Numbered from the stretch's first letter, positions 19,031 to 28,545 are shown. The stretch is DNA of 64,000 nucleotides from Rhodospirillales bacterium (GCA_016699855.1 CP064988.1:248001-312000); one strand, 5' to 3'. The notes: generated from the sequence alone by a model not told the origin. Translations and numbers: made by a program.

Positions 19031-20367
19031 CGGATGGCGATCAGGCGGCCGCTGTCGGTGAGGACGTAGGCCGTCCTGTCGGCGACGATCGGTGCGATGA
19101 GAACCGGGGAGCCGATCACGATCTTGCCGAGCGGCTTGCCGTCGTACGGGGAGAGCGACAGCAGCTCGCCGTTGGAGCCGGCGACCAGCAGCCGGTCGCC
19201 GGCGAGCACCGGCCCCGACCACAGCAGCGGATCTTTCTTCTTCTTCTCGTCCTTGAACGCGGTCAGGGGCGTGACCCAGCGGATCTTGCCGTCCTCGCGG
19301 TTGAGGCAGATGACCTCGGCGGCGCCGCTGATGATGAAGATGAACCCGCCGGCCACCCACGGGGTCTGCGCGCCGGCGATCTGGCGGTCCCACAGGCGCG
19401 TGCCGCTGCGCAGGTCCACGGCCGCGATCTGTCCGGCGCTACCGATCGCGATGGCGCGGTCGCCGTCGATCACCGGGCGGCTGCGGATATCGGTCAGCGC
19501 CGCGACGGCGCCGGCACCGCGGCGCGAGCCGACCAGCGATTCGTTCCAGGCCTGCCGGCCGTTGTCGAGGCGCAACGCGACCAGTTCGCCCGAGCTGAAC
19601 GGGGCGACCACGACCTCCCCGGCCGCCGCCGCGCTCGCGCCGGCCATGAACGCGGCGCTCTCGGACAGCGCCGAGTAGTCCCAGAGCGGCGAGCCGTCGA
19701 CCGCGGCCAGCGCCTGGAGGCGGCTGTCGATGCTGATCGACAGCACCCGGTCCTGGAAGACCGTCGGCGCGCCGCGGACCGGCGCGCTCGCCGGCGCGCG
19801 CCAGATCTCGTCGCCCGTCGCCGGATTGAGCGCGAACACGTCGGCGAAGCCGGTCGTGACGAAAAGGCGGCCGCCGTAGAAGGCCAAACCTCCCCCGAAC
19901 TCGTCGGCGTCGCGGCTCTTCTTGGGTTCCAGACGCTTGCGCCACACCAGCGCGCCGGTGGCGGCGTCGAACGCCGAGACGCTGCTGAGCGCGTCCTTCA
20001 CGAACACCCGGCCCTCGGCGACGATCGGGGGCGCCAGCAACTGCCGCTCGTACGTCGAGCCGGCGCCGACGCTGGCGGTCCACGCGATCTGCGGAGCGTC
20101 CGCCAACGCGAGATGCTGCATCGAATAGTGCGCGAAACCGCCGGATTGGGGCCACGAATCGTTGGAGACGGGCTTCGGCAGCGTCAGCGGGCCGGACGCG
20201 CCGGCATCGGGATCCGGCTTGGCATCGGTGTCCTGGCTGGACACCGCCACACGCTCGCCCGGCAGCGGCGGCTTCGACGATCCGAACAGGTCGCAGCCCG
20301 TCAGCGCGACCAGCATGGCGGCGAGCGCGAACGCGCCGCCGGAGCGCGCGAAGGATTGCTTCGTCAT
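19027..20367 (-). CDS. bamB: Outer membrane assembly lipoprotein BamB-like PQQ-repeat protein
   Basis: This 446-residue protein has a lipoprotein signal, with hydrophobic residues and the lipobox LTGC about 25 residues from the ATG at 20367. The rest is a series of beta-propeller blades of the PQQ type, such as FDAATGALVWRKRL and LNPATGDEIWRA. BamB is the propeller lipoprotein of the BAM complex, which inserts outer-membrane proteins. It lies between der and a YfgM-like TPR gene, the expected order. An earlier ATG at 20412 overlaps the upstream stop as ATGA and could couple translation, but gives a poorer signal peptide. Confidence 0.9.
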   Translation of the reverse strand: MTKQSFARSGGAFALAAMLVALTGCDLFGSSKPPLPGERVAVSSQDTDAKPDPDAGASGPLTLPKPVSNDSWPQSGGFAHYSMQHLALADAPQIAWTASVGAGSTYERQLLAPPIVAEGRVFVKDALSSVSAFDAATGALVWRKRLEPKKSRDADEFGGGLAFYGGRLFVTTGFADVFALNPATGDEIWRAPASAPVRGAPTVFQDRVLSISIDSRLQALAAVDGSPLWDYSALSESAAFMAGASAAAAGEVVVAPFSSGELVALRLDNGRQAWNESLVGSRRGAGAVAALTDIRSRPVIDGDRAIAIGSAGQIAAVDLRSGTRLWDRQIAGAQTPWVAGGFIFIISGAAEVICLNREDGKIRWVTPLTAFKDEKKKKDPLLWSGPVLAGDRLLVAGSNGELLSLSPYDGKPLGKIVIGSPVLIAPIVADRTAYVLTDSGRLIAIR

Positions 20368-20408
20368 GGTGTCGGTTCCGATTCTCGGCGCGCGGCCGTC
20401 GTCGTCGA

Positions 20409-21083
20409 TCATGGCTTGGCGGGGGTCGGCGCCGGCGTGGGCGGCTCGCCGCCGGCCGCCGCCAGCAGCTCGCGCACGCGGTCGCGCAGCGTCGTGGGCG
20501 CGCCCGGATCGGCGGCGATCTCGATCCACAAGGTCCGCGCCCGGGCGGTGTCGCCGGCCTTCAGCGCCAGCGCCGCCGTCAATTCCATCGCCGATGGACG
20601 CAACGGCCGGCCGGCCGCCGTCAGCGGCTGCAGGCGGGCGATCAACTCGTCGGAAGGCGCCGTGTCGAACGCCTGCATGGCGCCCAGCAGGATGGCGACG
20701 TCGCGGAGATCCTCGCTCGCCGCGGCTTTGGCGGCGGCGTCGTACGCGGCGGCGGCGGCGGGTTTGTCACCCGACTCGGCTTTCAATTGCGCGATCTTGA
20801 GGCGGGCGAATCCGGCATAGGGCTCCACCCCGCCGGCCGCGATCCGCTCAAGCGCGGGAATGGCCGTTTTCGCGTCCTTGCCGGCGTCGGCCACGGCGAC
20901 CGAGAAGGCGGCGCCCGCCGCCCCTCGCTGGTCGTCCCGGTAGACGCTCCAGCCCTGCCATGCGGCGACCGCGACCACGACCCCGACGCAGGCGCCCACG
21001 ACCCAGTTTCCGTAGCGGTTCCACCACTCCCGGGCCTGGTCCTGGCGTACCGCCTCGTCGACTTCGCGGATTATGTCGCTCAC
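20409..21083 (-). CDS. YfgM-like membrane-anchored tetratricopeptide protein
   Basis: This 224-residue protein begins VSDIIREVDEAVRQDQAREW, has one membrane segment at about residues 25-45 (GACVGVVVAVAAW), and then helical TPR-like repeats. This is the YfgM/TPR_21 pattern found before bamB and der. YfgM works with periplasmic chaperones near the Sec translocon. The start is GTG at 21083, preceded by GGGAA; longer readings up to 21236 lack similarity to the family. The C-terminus is Pro-rich. Confidence 0.82.
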   Translation of the reverse strand: MSDIIREVDEAVRQDQAREWWNRYGNWVVGACVGVVVAVAAWQGWSVYRDDQRGAAGAAFSVAVADAGKDAKTAIPALERIAAGGVEPYAGFARLKIAQLKAESGDKPAAAAAYDAAAKAAASEDLRDVAILLGAMQAFDTAPSDELIARLQPLTAAGRPLRPSAMELTAALALKAGDTARARTLWIEIAADPGAPTTLRDRVRELLAAAGGEPPTPAPTPAKP

Positions 21084-21234
21084 ACGCGTGTTCCCAACAT
21101 CTTGCGCGGCATTCCCGCGCCGGGTTCTAGCCCGGGGCCCCAGGTTTGGCAAACCGCGCCCGGCTTTACCGTCCGGCGCGATTCTGCAAGACTTGCGGGG
21201 TCGTTCAGACCGTTCCGGGGCGCCGCGCCGACGC

Positions 21235-21570
21235 ATGACGAATCTGCTGAATCTCGCCGACGCCCGCGCCCGCCGCCGCGTCGTGACCTTCGACCGACGG
21301 GAGTTGACCGAGCTTCTGAACCTCTACAGCCGCCGGGTCGCCTCCGGCGAGTGGCGGGACTACGCCATCGATTTCCGCCCCGGCATGGCGGTATTCTCGA
21401 TCTTCCGGCACGCCGCCGAGCAGCCGCTATTCGCCATCGCCAAGGTCGCCGGCGGGCACCGTGACGGCCGCTTCCAGGTCTTCAACGGCCCCCGGCGGCT
21501 GGCGTCCGGCGACACGTTGCCGGACGCGCTGCGGATCTTCGACCGTCAACTCCGCCTGCTCGGCTCCTGA
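21235..21570 (+). CDS. DUF2794 domain protein
   Basis: This 111-residue protein matches the DUF2794 family, which is largely confined to Alphaproteobacteria: VVTFDRRELTELLNLYS, then GEWRDYAIDFRPGMAVFSI, then RRHRDGRFQV-like GGHRDGRFQVFNG. Function is not known. It is divergent from the TPR/bamB/der unit, with its start 151 bp away. No signal peptide or membrane segment is seen, so it is probably cytoplasmic. Confidence 0.85.
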   Translation: MTNLLNLADARARRRVVTFDRRELTELLNLYSRRVASGEWRDYAIDFRPGMAVFSIFRHAAEQPLFAIAKVAGGHRDGRFQVFNGPRRLASGDTLPDALRIFDRQLRLLGS

Positions 21571-21611
21571 CGCCGCTTGATTCCGGCGCGGCGCGCCCCT
21601 ATATCGCGCGA

Positions 21612-22280
21612 ATGAATACTGACCAGTCAGTCAATATCGATCCGGCGAACGGACCGATCAACCTGCCCCGCCCGCGACGGATCCGACGCCCGGAGGATCG
21701 GCGCCGGGAAATCGTCCATGCGGCCATGCTGCTGTTCACCGAGCGTGGCTTCGCCGCCACCAAGTTGCATGACGTCGCCAAAGCCGCCGGCGTCAGCAAG
21801 GGCCTCCCCTACCTGTATTTCCGCAGCAAGGAGGAGCTGTTCAAGGCGGTGATCGCCGAGGCCATCCTCGGCCCGCTGAACTCCGGCGCCGACCTGGTCG
21901 CCACCTTTTCCGGCACCACCGCGGCGCTACTGCGCGAGCTCGTCGCCCGGTTCCGGGTGTTCGACGACAGCCCGGCCGGAGGTGTCCTCAAGTTGGTGGT
22001 CTCCGAGGCCGGCAACTTCCCGGACGTGGCGCGCTACTTCGTCGACGAGATCGAGAAGCGCGGCCTGAAAGTGTTCGTCGACGTGCTCCACCGTGGCATG
22101 GCGCGCGGCGAGGTGCGCCCGCTGGCGGATGTCGAAGCCACCGCCGTGGCGCTGCGGTCACCGCTGGGGATGTACTCGATGTGGCGCCGCTCCCTGCTGC
22201 CGCACGATCCGTCCTCGCCATCCTGCGATGGCTTCTTCGACGCCTATCTCGATCTCATGCTCGCGGGGCTACGGCCATGA
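21612..22280 (+). CDS. TetR/AcrR-family transcriptional regulator
   Basis: This 222-residue regulator has an N-terminal TetR helix-turn-helix: RREIVHAAMLLFTERGF, then TKLHDVAKAAGVSKGLPYLYF, residues about 35-80. The C-terminal ligand-binding domain is variable. Its stop overlaps the start of the efflux fusion protein (ATGA), so it heads and probably controls the RND operon. A perfect 6-bp inverted repeat lies within its first codons (21618-21631), suggesting autoregulation, or that the true start is further downstream. The inducer cannot be predicted. Confidence 0.9.
   Translation: MNTDQSVNIDPANGPINLPRPRRIRRPEDRRREIVHAAMLLFTERGFAATKLHDVAKAAGVSKGLPYLYFRSKEELFKAVIAEAILGPLNSGADLVATFSGTTAALLRELVARFRVFDDSPAGGVLKLVVSEAGNFPDVARYFVDEIEKRGLKVFVDVLHRGMARGEVRPLADVEATAVALRSPLGMYSMWRRSLLPHDPSSPSCDGFFDAYLDLMLAGLRP
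21618..21631. promoter_or_regulatory. Candidate TetR-type operator overlapping the regulator start
   Basis: ACTGAC-CA-GTCAGT is a perfect inverted repeat with a 2-bp centre. It resembles operators of AcrR/TetR regulators and sits 6 bp after the annotated ATG of the TetR gene, right after TATATC at 21599-21604. Its position suggests repression of the regulator and the efflux genes behind it. Confidence 0.5.
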
Positions 22281-23398
22281 GGACGCGCGACATGTTCCTC
22301 CTCGGCATCGCCGTGCTGGCCGCGGCGGGCGGCATCGGCGCGTACATCGCCGGCCAGCGCCAGGCGCGGCCGCCGGCCCTGGCCGGCGCGGCGGCCGGCC
22401 GGCCGCTCGAGTTGTCGCCGGTCGAGATCGCCACCATCGCGCCGCGCGACCTGCGCGAGATCGTGCGCTTCACCGGCTCGACCCAGCCGGTCGACCAGAC
22501 CGTCGTGAAATCACGCGTCGCCGCCAAGCTGGCGGAGGTGCTGGTGCGCGAAGGCGACCGCGTCGTGATCGGCCAGGTGCTCGCGCGGTTCGAGACGACC
22601 GACGCGACCACCCGGCTCAACGAGCGGCTGTCGGCGCTGGAGGCGGCGCGCGCCGAGGCGCGCTGGGCCGAGAAGGACCGCTCCGACAAGGAGCGCCTGT
22701 TCGAGCAGAAGGTCGTGGCCCAGACGGCGCTGGCGCAGGCCACCGCCGTCGCCGACGCCAAGAAGTCGATGGTCGCCGTCAACGAGGCCCAGGTCGAGCT
22801 CGCGCGCAAGGCGCTGGCCGACGCCGAGGTGCGCGCGCCGATGGCCGGGATCGTCGGCGAGCGTCTGGCCAATCCCGGCGAGTCGCTGCCGGTCGACGGC
22901 AGGATCCTGACCCTGCTCGACACCACGCGGGTCGAGATCGCGGCCCAGGTGCCGGCGGCCGACGTCGTGCGCCTGAAGGTCGACCAGCCGGTGGCGGCCT
23001 CGGTCGAGGGCTTCCCGGAGCGCGTCTTCCGCGCCCGCGTCGCGCGCATCAGCCCGACCACGCAGGCCGGCTCGCGCTCGGTGCTGGTGTTCGTCGAGAT
23101 CCTCGACGGCGATCCGGCGCTGCGCGGCGGGTTGTTCGGCACCGGCGAGGCCGTGGTGGCGGAGAAGCTCGGCGCCATCGCGCTGCCGGTCGCGGCCCTG
23201 CGCCGCGACGCGGGCGGCGACCACGTGCTGGCGCTGCGCGACGGCGGGCTGACGCGCGTCGCGGTGAGGGCCGGCGCGCGCTGGGACCGCGGCGAGCTGG
23301 TCGAGGTCGAGGGCGTCGCGGCCGGCGAGCGCGTCGTGGTCGCCCCCCTGCCCGGCCTCAAGGCGGGACAGGCCGTCAAGGTCGAGGGCGCGAAGTAA
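22277..23398 (+). CDS. RND efflux periplasmic adaptor (membrane fusion protein)
   Basis: This 373-residue protein has an N-terminal membrane anchor (FLLGIAVLAAAGGIGAYIAG), a lipoyl half-motif VLVREGDRVVIGQVLARF, an alpha-hairpin, a second half-motif DAEVRAPMAGIVGERL, and beta-barrel and membrane-proximal domains. It would link the inner-membrane RND pump encoded next to an outer-membrane channel, which is not encoded here. The ATG at 22277 overlaps the TetR stop. The substrate is unknown. Confidence 0.92.
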   Translation: MRTRDMFLLGIAVLAAAGGIGAYIAGQRQARPPALAGAAAGRPLELSPVEIATIAPRDLREIVRFTGSTQPVDQTVVKSRVAAKLAEVLVREGDRVVIGQVLARFETTDATTRLNERLSALEAARAEARWAEKDRSDKERLFEQKVVAQTALAQATAVADAKKSMVAVNEAQVELARKALADAEVRAPMAGIVGERLANPGESLPVDGRILTLLDTTRVEIAAQVPAADVVRLKVDQPVAASVEGFPERVFRARVARISPTTQAGSRSVLVFVEILDGDPALRGGLFGTGEAVVAEKLGAIALPVAALRRDAGGDHVLALRDGGLTRVAVRAGARWDRGELVEVEGVAAGERVVVAPLPGLKAGQAVKVEGAK

Positions 23399-23423
23399 TC
23401 CCGGCCGCCGACGGAGCCGATCG

Positions 23424-26400
23424 ATGAGACTGACCCGCATCGCCGTCGACAACCCCGTCTTCGCCGTCATGATGATGCTGGCGCTGACGGTGCTCGGGCT
23501 GTTCTCGTACCGCCAGCTCGGCGTCGAGCAGTTCCCCAACGTCGACTTCCCTGTCGTCGTGGTCAGCGTCGAGTACCCGGGCGCCTCGCCGGAGACGGTC
23601 GAGACCGAGATCTCGCGCAAGGTCGAGGAGGCGGTCAACGCCATCGCCGGCCTGAAGACTCTGACCTCGCGTTCCTACGAGGGCCGCTCCGTCGTCATCG
23701 CCGAGTTCGAGCTGTCGGTGCCCTCGACGCAGGCGACGCAGGACGTGCGCGAGAAGGTGCAGCAGATCCGCGCCCAGTTCCGCGACGAGGTCAAGGAGCC
23801 GGTCATCCAGCGCTTCAACCCCGACGACCAGCCGATCGTCTCGATCGCGGTGCGCTCGGAGCTGCGCGCGGCGCGCGACCTCACGACCATCGTCGACAAG
23901 ACGATCGTCAAGCGGCTGGAGAACGTGCGCGGCGTCGGGCGCGTCACCATCGTCGGCGGCGTCAAGCGGCAGATCAACATCCAGCTCAACCCCGAGCGGC
24001 TGCAGGCGCTGCGCGTCGGCGTCAACGAGGTGATCCGCGCCGTGCGCGAGGAGAACCAGAACTTCCCGGCCGGCAGCGTCACCCGCGGCAACGACGACCG
24101 CACCATCGAGATCGACGGCCGGGTCGGCGACGCCCGGCGCTTCGCCGAGCTGATCGTCGCCCGCCGCGGCGGCGCGCCGGTCTATCTCGGCCAGGTCGCC
24201 GACATCGTCGACGGCGAGCAGGAGCTCGACAGCGTGGCTCTGCTCGACGGCAGGCGCGCGCTTGCGGTCGACATCGTCAAGGTCCAGGGCAGCAACACCA
24301 TCGACGTCGCCGACGGCACGCGCCGCGCGGTCGAGGAGCTGCGCCGGTCGCTGCCGGCGGACGTGTCGCTGGAGATCGTGCGCGACACCTCGCGCGGCAT
24401 CCGCAACTCGGTCGCCAACGTGCAGCGCACGATGATCGAGGGCGGCCTGCTGACCATCGCCATCGTGTTCCTGTTCCTGCATTCGTGGCGCAGCACGGTG
24501 ATCACCGGGCTGGCCCTGCCGGTGTCGGTGATGGGCGCGTTCATGGTGATCGCCGCCTTCGCCTTCACGCTCAACGTGCTGACCCTGATGGCGCTCAGCC
24601 TCGCCATCGGCATCCTGATCGACGACGCCATCGTGGTGCGCGAGAACATCATGCGCCACCTCGGGATGGGCAAGTCGCACCGCGACGCCGCCATCGACGG
24701 CACCGAGGAGATCGGGCTGGCGGTGCTGGCGACCACCTTCACCATCGTCGCGGTGTTCCTGCCGGTGGCGTTCATGGGCGGCATCATCGGCCGCTTCTTC
24801 TTCCAGTTCGGCATCGTGGTGTCGGCCGCCGTGCTGCTGTCGCTGTTCGTGTCGTTCACCCTGGACCCGATGCTGTCGAGCGTGTGGTACGACCCGCAGG
24901 CGCATGGCGGCGGCCGCATGGCGCGCGCGCTGGAGCGCGTCCAGGACCGGCTCAACGCCGGCTACCGCGCCCTGCTGCTGGTGGCGCTGCGCTGGCGCAA
25001 GACCACGCTGCTGGTGGCGCTGCTGGCCTTCGTCGGCTCGTTCGGGCTGGCGCGCTTCGTCGGCGTCGAGTTCGTGCCGCAGGCCGATCTCGGCGAGCAG
25101 GTCGTCAGCGTCGAGACGCCGGTCGGCTCGTCGCTGGAGTACACCACCGCCAAGCTGCGCCAGGTCGAGGCCGCGATCCGCGAGTTCCCCGAGATCGCCT
25201 ACACCTACGGCACCGTCAACACCGGCGCGGTGCAGGGCAAGAACCAGGCGAGCCTGTACCTGCGCTACGTCGAGGTGCTCAAGCGCAAGCGCACGCCCGA
25301 GCAGATGGCGCAGCCGATCCGCGACCGGCTGGCCTCGATCCCCGGCATCCTCGTCTCCGTCAACATCCCCGGCGGGCCCGGCGGCGGCGTCCAGAAGCAG
25401 ATCCAGATCTCGCTGCAGGGCCCCGACATGGCGACGCTCGACCGGATCTCGACCGACGTCATGGCGCGGCTGGCGGCCGTGCCCGGCGCCGTCGACATCG
25501 ACCGCAACCTGAAATCCGCCCGCCCCATCCTCTCGGTGCTGGTGAACCGGGACGCGGCCTCCGACCTCGGCCTGGGCACGGCGCAGATCGCCGCCACGCT
25601 GCGGCCGCTCTTCGCCGGCGACGAGACCAGCGTGTGGCGCGCGCCCGACGGCGAGAACTACGGCGTGCTGGTGCGTCTGCCCGCCACCGACCGCTCCGGC
25701 CGCGCCGACCTCGACCGCATCTGGATCGCCGCCGGCGCCGATCTGTCGGGCGCGCCGCGCATGGTGCAGCTCGGCCAGGTGGCGGAGATCGTCGAGACCA
25801 CCGGCGCCTCGCAGATCAACCGCCGCGACCTGCAGCGCGAGGTGCAGATCACCGCCAACGCGTCCGGCCGCTCGACCGGCGACGTCGGCCGCGACGCGCA
25901 GGAGATCCTGAAATCCATCCAGCTGCCGCCGGGCTACCGCTTCGTGGTCGGCGGCTCGAGCAAGGATATCGCCGAGAGCATGTCTTACGCCGGCCAGGCG
26001 CTGGGACTGGCGGTGATCCTGATCTACCTGATCCTCGCCTCGCAGTTCGGCAGCTTCCTGCAGCCGCTGGCCATCATGCTGTCGCTGCCGCTGTCGCTGA
26101 TCGGCGTGTTCCTCGGCCTGCTGATCGCCGGCTCGACGCTCAACATCTTCAGCATCATCGGCTTCATCATGCTGATGGGCCTGGTGACCAAGAACGCCAT
26201 CCTGCTGGTCGATTTCGCCAACCAGGCCATGCGCCGCGGCGCCTCGATCCAGGACGCGCTGCTGGAGGCCGGCGTCATCCGCCTGCGGCCGATCGTCATG
26301 ACCACGCTGGCGATGATCTTCGGCATGCTGCCGCTGGCGCTGGGTCTGGGCGAAGGCGCCCAGCAGCGCGCGCCGATGGCCCACGCGGTGATCGGCGGGC

Positions 26401-26570
26401 TGATCAGCTCGACCCTGCTGACCCTGGTCGTGGTGCCGGTGGCGCTGGTCTACGTCGACCGGCTGTCGCGCTGGGGCAAGCGCCGGTTCGGCCGCAGCGC
26501 CGACGAGATGGCCGGCCACGCCATCCCGGCCGCGCCGATCGCCGCCCCGGGGCCGAAGCCGGCGGAGTGA
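23424..26570 (+). CDS. RND efflux transporter, AcrB/HAE1-like inner-membrane pump
   Basis: This is a full-length 1,048-residue RND pump. It starts with TRIAVDNPVFAVMMMLALTV (TM1). The proton-relay Asp pair is in TM4, LAIGILIDDAIVVRENI, at about residue 400, and the second transmembrane repeat starts near 870 with VILIYLILASQFGSF. Proton-driven export of hydrophobic compounds or drugs is the family function. It follows the adaptor by 25 bp and completes a regulator-adaptor-pump operon. There is no outer-membrane factor in the window. Confidence 0.94.
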   Translation: MRLTRIAVDNPVFAVMMMLALTVLGLFSYRQLGVEQFPNVDFPVVVVSVEYPGASPETVETEISRKVEEAVNAIAGLKTLTSRSYEGRSVVIAEFELSVPSTQATQDVREKVQQIRAQFRDEVKEPVIQRFNPDDQPIVSIAVRSELRAARDLTTIVDKTIVKRLENVRGVGRVTIVGGVKRQINIQLNPERLQALRVGVNEVIRAVREENQNFPAGSVTRGNDDRTIEIDGRVGDARRFAELIVARRGGAPVYLGQVADIVDGEQELDSVALLDGRRALAVDIVKVQGSNTIDVADGTRRAVEELRRSLPADVSLEIVRDTSRGIRNSVANVQRTMIEGGLLTIAIVFLFLHSWRSTVITGLALPVSVMGAFMVIAAFAFTLNVLTLMALSLAIGILIDDAIVVRENIMRHLGMGKSHRDAAIDGTEEIGLAVLATTFTIVAVFLPVAFMGGIIGRFFFQFGIVVSAAVLLSLFVSFTLDPMLSSVWYDPQAHGGGRMARALERVQDRLNAGYRALLLVALRWRKTTLLVALLAFVGSFGLARFVGVEFVPQADLGEQVVSVETPVGSSLEYTTAKLRQVEAAIREFPEIAYTYGTVNTGAVQGKNQASLYLRYVEVLKRKRTPEQMAQPIRDRLASIPGILVSVNIPGGPGGGVQKQIQISLQGPDMATLDRISTDVMARLAAVPGAVDIDRNLKSARPILSVLVNRDAASDLGLGTAQIAATLRPLFAGDETSVWRAPDGENYGVLVRLPATDRSGRADLDRIWIAAGADLSGAPRMVQLGQVAEIVETTGASQINRRDLQREVQITANASGRSTGDVGRDAQEILKSIQLPPGYRFVVGGSSKDIAESMSYAGQALGLAVILIYLILASQFGSFLQPLAIMLSLPLSLIGVFLGLLIAGSTLNIFSIIGFIMLMGLVTKNAILLVDFANQAMRRGASIQDALLEAGVIRLRPIVMTTLAMIFGMLPLALGLGEGAQQRAPMAHAVIGGLISSTLLTLVVVPVALVYVDRLSRWGKRRFGRSADEMAGHAIPAAPIAAPGPKPAE

Positions 26571-26588
26571 GGGGCCGGCGGACGCGCC

Positions 26589-26616
26589 TTGACATCGCGG
26601 CGTTCGCGGCTATTTT
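26589..26616 (+). promoter_or_regulatory. Promoter upstream of rpmG
   Basis: A perfect -35 TTGACA at 26589-26594 and a -10-like TATTTT at 26611-26616 are 16 bp apart, in an otherwise very GC-rich sequence. The rpmG start is 54 bp downstream of the -10. Confidence 0.65.
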
Positions 26617-26670
26617 CCCGGCACTTCCAAGGATTTCCGGGCCCCAGCGGCCCTAGAACGGAACAAGACC

Positions 26671-26838
26671 ATGGCCAAGCCGACCGCTATCCTGATCAAG
26701 ATGATCTCGACCGCCGACACGGGCTACTTCTACGTCACCAAGAAGAACCCCCGCACCAAGACCGAGAAGATGGAGCTCAAGCGCTACGACCCCGTCGCGC
26801 GCAAGCACGTCGCCTTCAAGGAATCCAAGATCAAGTAG
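26671..26838 (+). CDS. rpmG: 50S ribosomal protein L33
   Basis: A 55-residue reading frame from the ATG at 26671 encodes L33: MAKPTAILIKMISTADTG at the start, FYVTKKNPRTKTEKMELKRYD in the middle and a basic end KESKIK. It is the cysteine-free form, which does not need zinc. It has its own promoter-like sequence and is closed by a strong hairpin terminator, so it is a single-gene unit. The gene is short enough to be missed by automatic ORF thresholds. Confidence 0.96.
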   Translation: MAKPTAILIKMISTADTGYFYVTKKNPRTKTEKMELKRYDPVARKHVAFKESKIK

Positions 26839-26862
26839 GCCGCTCCCCCGAGCGCCCGCCCG

Positions 26863-26889
26863 AAAGGCCGCCCCACCGGGCGGCCTTTT
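26863..26889 (+). terminator. Rho-independent terminator of rpmG
   Basis: AAAGGCCGCCC at 26863-26873 pairs perfectly with GGGCGGCCTTT at 26878-26888 around a 4-base loop, ending in TTTT. It lies 25 bp after the rpmG stop. Confidence 0.85.
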
Positions 26890-26898
26890 CCGTTTCAC

Positions 26899-26929
26899 GC
26901 CCTCTCCCCCGCTGCGCGGCGGAGAGGGC
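26899..26929. repeat. Short palindromic intergenic repeat, copy 1
   Basis: GCCCTCTCC and GGAGAGGGC form a 9-bp inverted repeat with a GC-rich centre. The same CCCTCTCC/GGAGAGGG theme recurs at 28610-28637 and within 36085-36270, always between genes. Confidence 0.6.
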
Positions 26930-27045
26930 AAATAGCGCGGGCCCGAAGGGCGCTCCGCCTCCCCGCTTCCGCGATTCCATCCGCCCCGGAAACGCTCTAG
27001 TCTCCGGCCCGCATTCGCACGGACACGCACCTGGAGGAGACGACG

Positions 27046-28545
27046 ATGAACGCCCCGCTCAGCAAGGACGACTGGAAGGCTCGCGCCACGGCGCTGGATT
27101 TCCGCGCGCAGGCCTTCATCGGCGGCAAGTACGTGGCCTCGGTCTCCGGCAAGACCTTCGACCGCGTCAACCCCGCCACCGGCCAGGTGATCGCCAAGGT
27201 CGCGGAGTGCGATGCCGCCGACGTCGATCTCGCCGTGAAGGCCGCGCGCGCGGCGTTCGAGAAGGGAACGTGGGCCAACATGCCGCCCGCCAACCGCAAG
27301 CGCGTCATGCTCAAGCTGGCCGACCTGATCCTCAAGAACCGCGAGGAGCTGGCCCTGCTCGAGACGCTCGACATGGGCAAGCCCATCGCCTTCTCGACCA
27401 CGGTCGACGCGCCCGGCTCGGCCAACACCTTCCAGTGGTTCGGCGAGGCGATCGACAAGATCTACGACGAGATCGCGCCGACCCCCGGCAACGTCGTCGC
27501 CATGATCACGCGCGAGGCCGCCGGCGTCGTGGCCGCCGTGGTGCCGTGGAACTTCCCGCTGCTGATGGCGTCGTGGAAGATCGCGCCGGCGCTGGCCGCC
27601 GGCAACTCCGTGATCCTCAAGCCGGCCGAGCAGTCGCCGCTCACGGCCATCCGCCTGGCCGAGCTGGCGGCCGAGGCCGGCATCCCCGAGGGCGTGTTCA
27701 ACGTGCTGCCGGGCTTCGGCGAGACCGCCGGCCAGGCGCTGGGCCGCCACATGGACGTCGACGTGCTGGCCTTCACCGGCTCGACCGAGGTGGCGAAGTA
27801 CTTCCTGAAGTACTCCGGCGAATCCAACATGAAGCAGGTCTGGCTCGAGGCCGGCGGCAAGTCGCCCAACATCGTGCTGGCCGACGCGCCCAACCTCGAC
27901 GTCGCCGCCCGCCGCGCCGCCTTCGGCATCTGGTTCAACCAGGGCGAGGTCTGCACCGCCGGCTCGCGCCTGATCGTCGAGGACAAGATCAAGGACCAGT
28001 TCCTCGAGAAGGTGATGGCGGTCGGCCAGAAGATGCAGCCCGGCGATCCGCTCGACCCCAAGACCCAGATGGGCGCCATGGTCGACGAGACGCAGACCAA
28101 GCGGGTGATGGGCTACATCGAGGCCGGCAAGAAGGAAGGCGCCGAGCTGCGCATGGGCGGCAAGCAGGTGCACATCGAGAACGCCGGCAACTTCATCGAG
28201 CCGACGGTGTTCGACAAGGTCGACAATAAAATGAAGATCGCCCAGGAGGAGATCTTCGGCCCGGTGCTGTCGGTGATCTCCGTCAAGGACGCCGAGGAGG
28301 CGGTGCGCGTCGGCAACGACACGATCTACGGGCTGGCGTCGGCGGTGTTCACCTCGGACATCAACAAGGCGTTCAAGATCGCCAAGGGCCTGCGCACCGG
28401 CTCGGTGTGGGTCAACACCTACGACGGCGGCGACATCACCACGCCGTTCGGCGGCTACAAGCAGAGCGGCATCGGCCGCGACAAGTCGCTGCACGCCTTC
28501 GACAAGTTCACCCAGATCAAGACGACATGGATCCAGCTGGGGTGA
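27046..28545 (+). CDS. NAD(P)-dependent aldehyde dehydrogenase (PuuC-like)
   Basis: This 499-residue aldehyde dehydrogenase has the catalytic Glu in LEAGGKSPNIV, the catalytic Cys in NQGEVCTAGSR, the cofactor-binding FTGSTEVAKYF, and the closing region TPFGGYKQSGIGRDKSLHA. A strong site GGAGGAG lies before the ATG at 27046. The pattern and length fit gamma-glutamyl-aminobutyraldehyde/betaine-type dehydrogenases, so a role in polyamine or amine breakdown is possible. No other catabolic gene adjoins it, so the true substrate is open. Confidence 0.92.
   Translation: MNAPLSKDDWKARATALDFRAQAFIGGKYVASVSGKTFDRVNPATGQVIAKVAECDAADVDLAVKAARAAFEKGTWANMPPANRKRVMLKLADLILKNREELALLETLDMGKPIAFSTTVDAPGSANTFQWFGEAIDKIYDEIAPTPGNVVAMITREAAGVVAAVVPWNFPLLMASWKIAPALAAGNSVILKPAEQSPLTAIRLAELAAEAGIPEGVFNVLPGFGETAGQALGRHMDVDVLAFTGSTEVAKYFLKYSGESNMKQVWLEAGGKSPNIVLADAPNLDVAARRAAFGIWFNQGEVCTAGSRLIVEDKIKDQFLEKVMAVGQKMQPGDPLDPKTQMGAMVDETQTKRVMGYIEAGKKEGAELRMGGKQVHIENAGNFIEPTVFDKVDNKMKIAQEEIFGPVLSVISVKDAEEAVRVGNDTIYGLASAVFTSDINKAFKIAKGLRTGSVWVNTYDGGDITTPFGGYKQSGIGRDKSLHAFDKFTQIKTTWIQLG

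Noticed and set aside
23376..26519. A 1,047-residue open frame on the minus strand opposite the RND pump
   Set aside because: High GC suppresses stop codons in antisense frames. The product is His/Asp/Arg-rich and has no family features, while the plus strand encodes a complete RND transporter.
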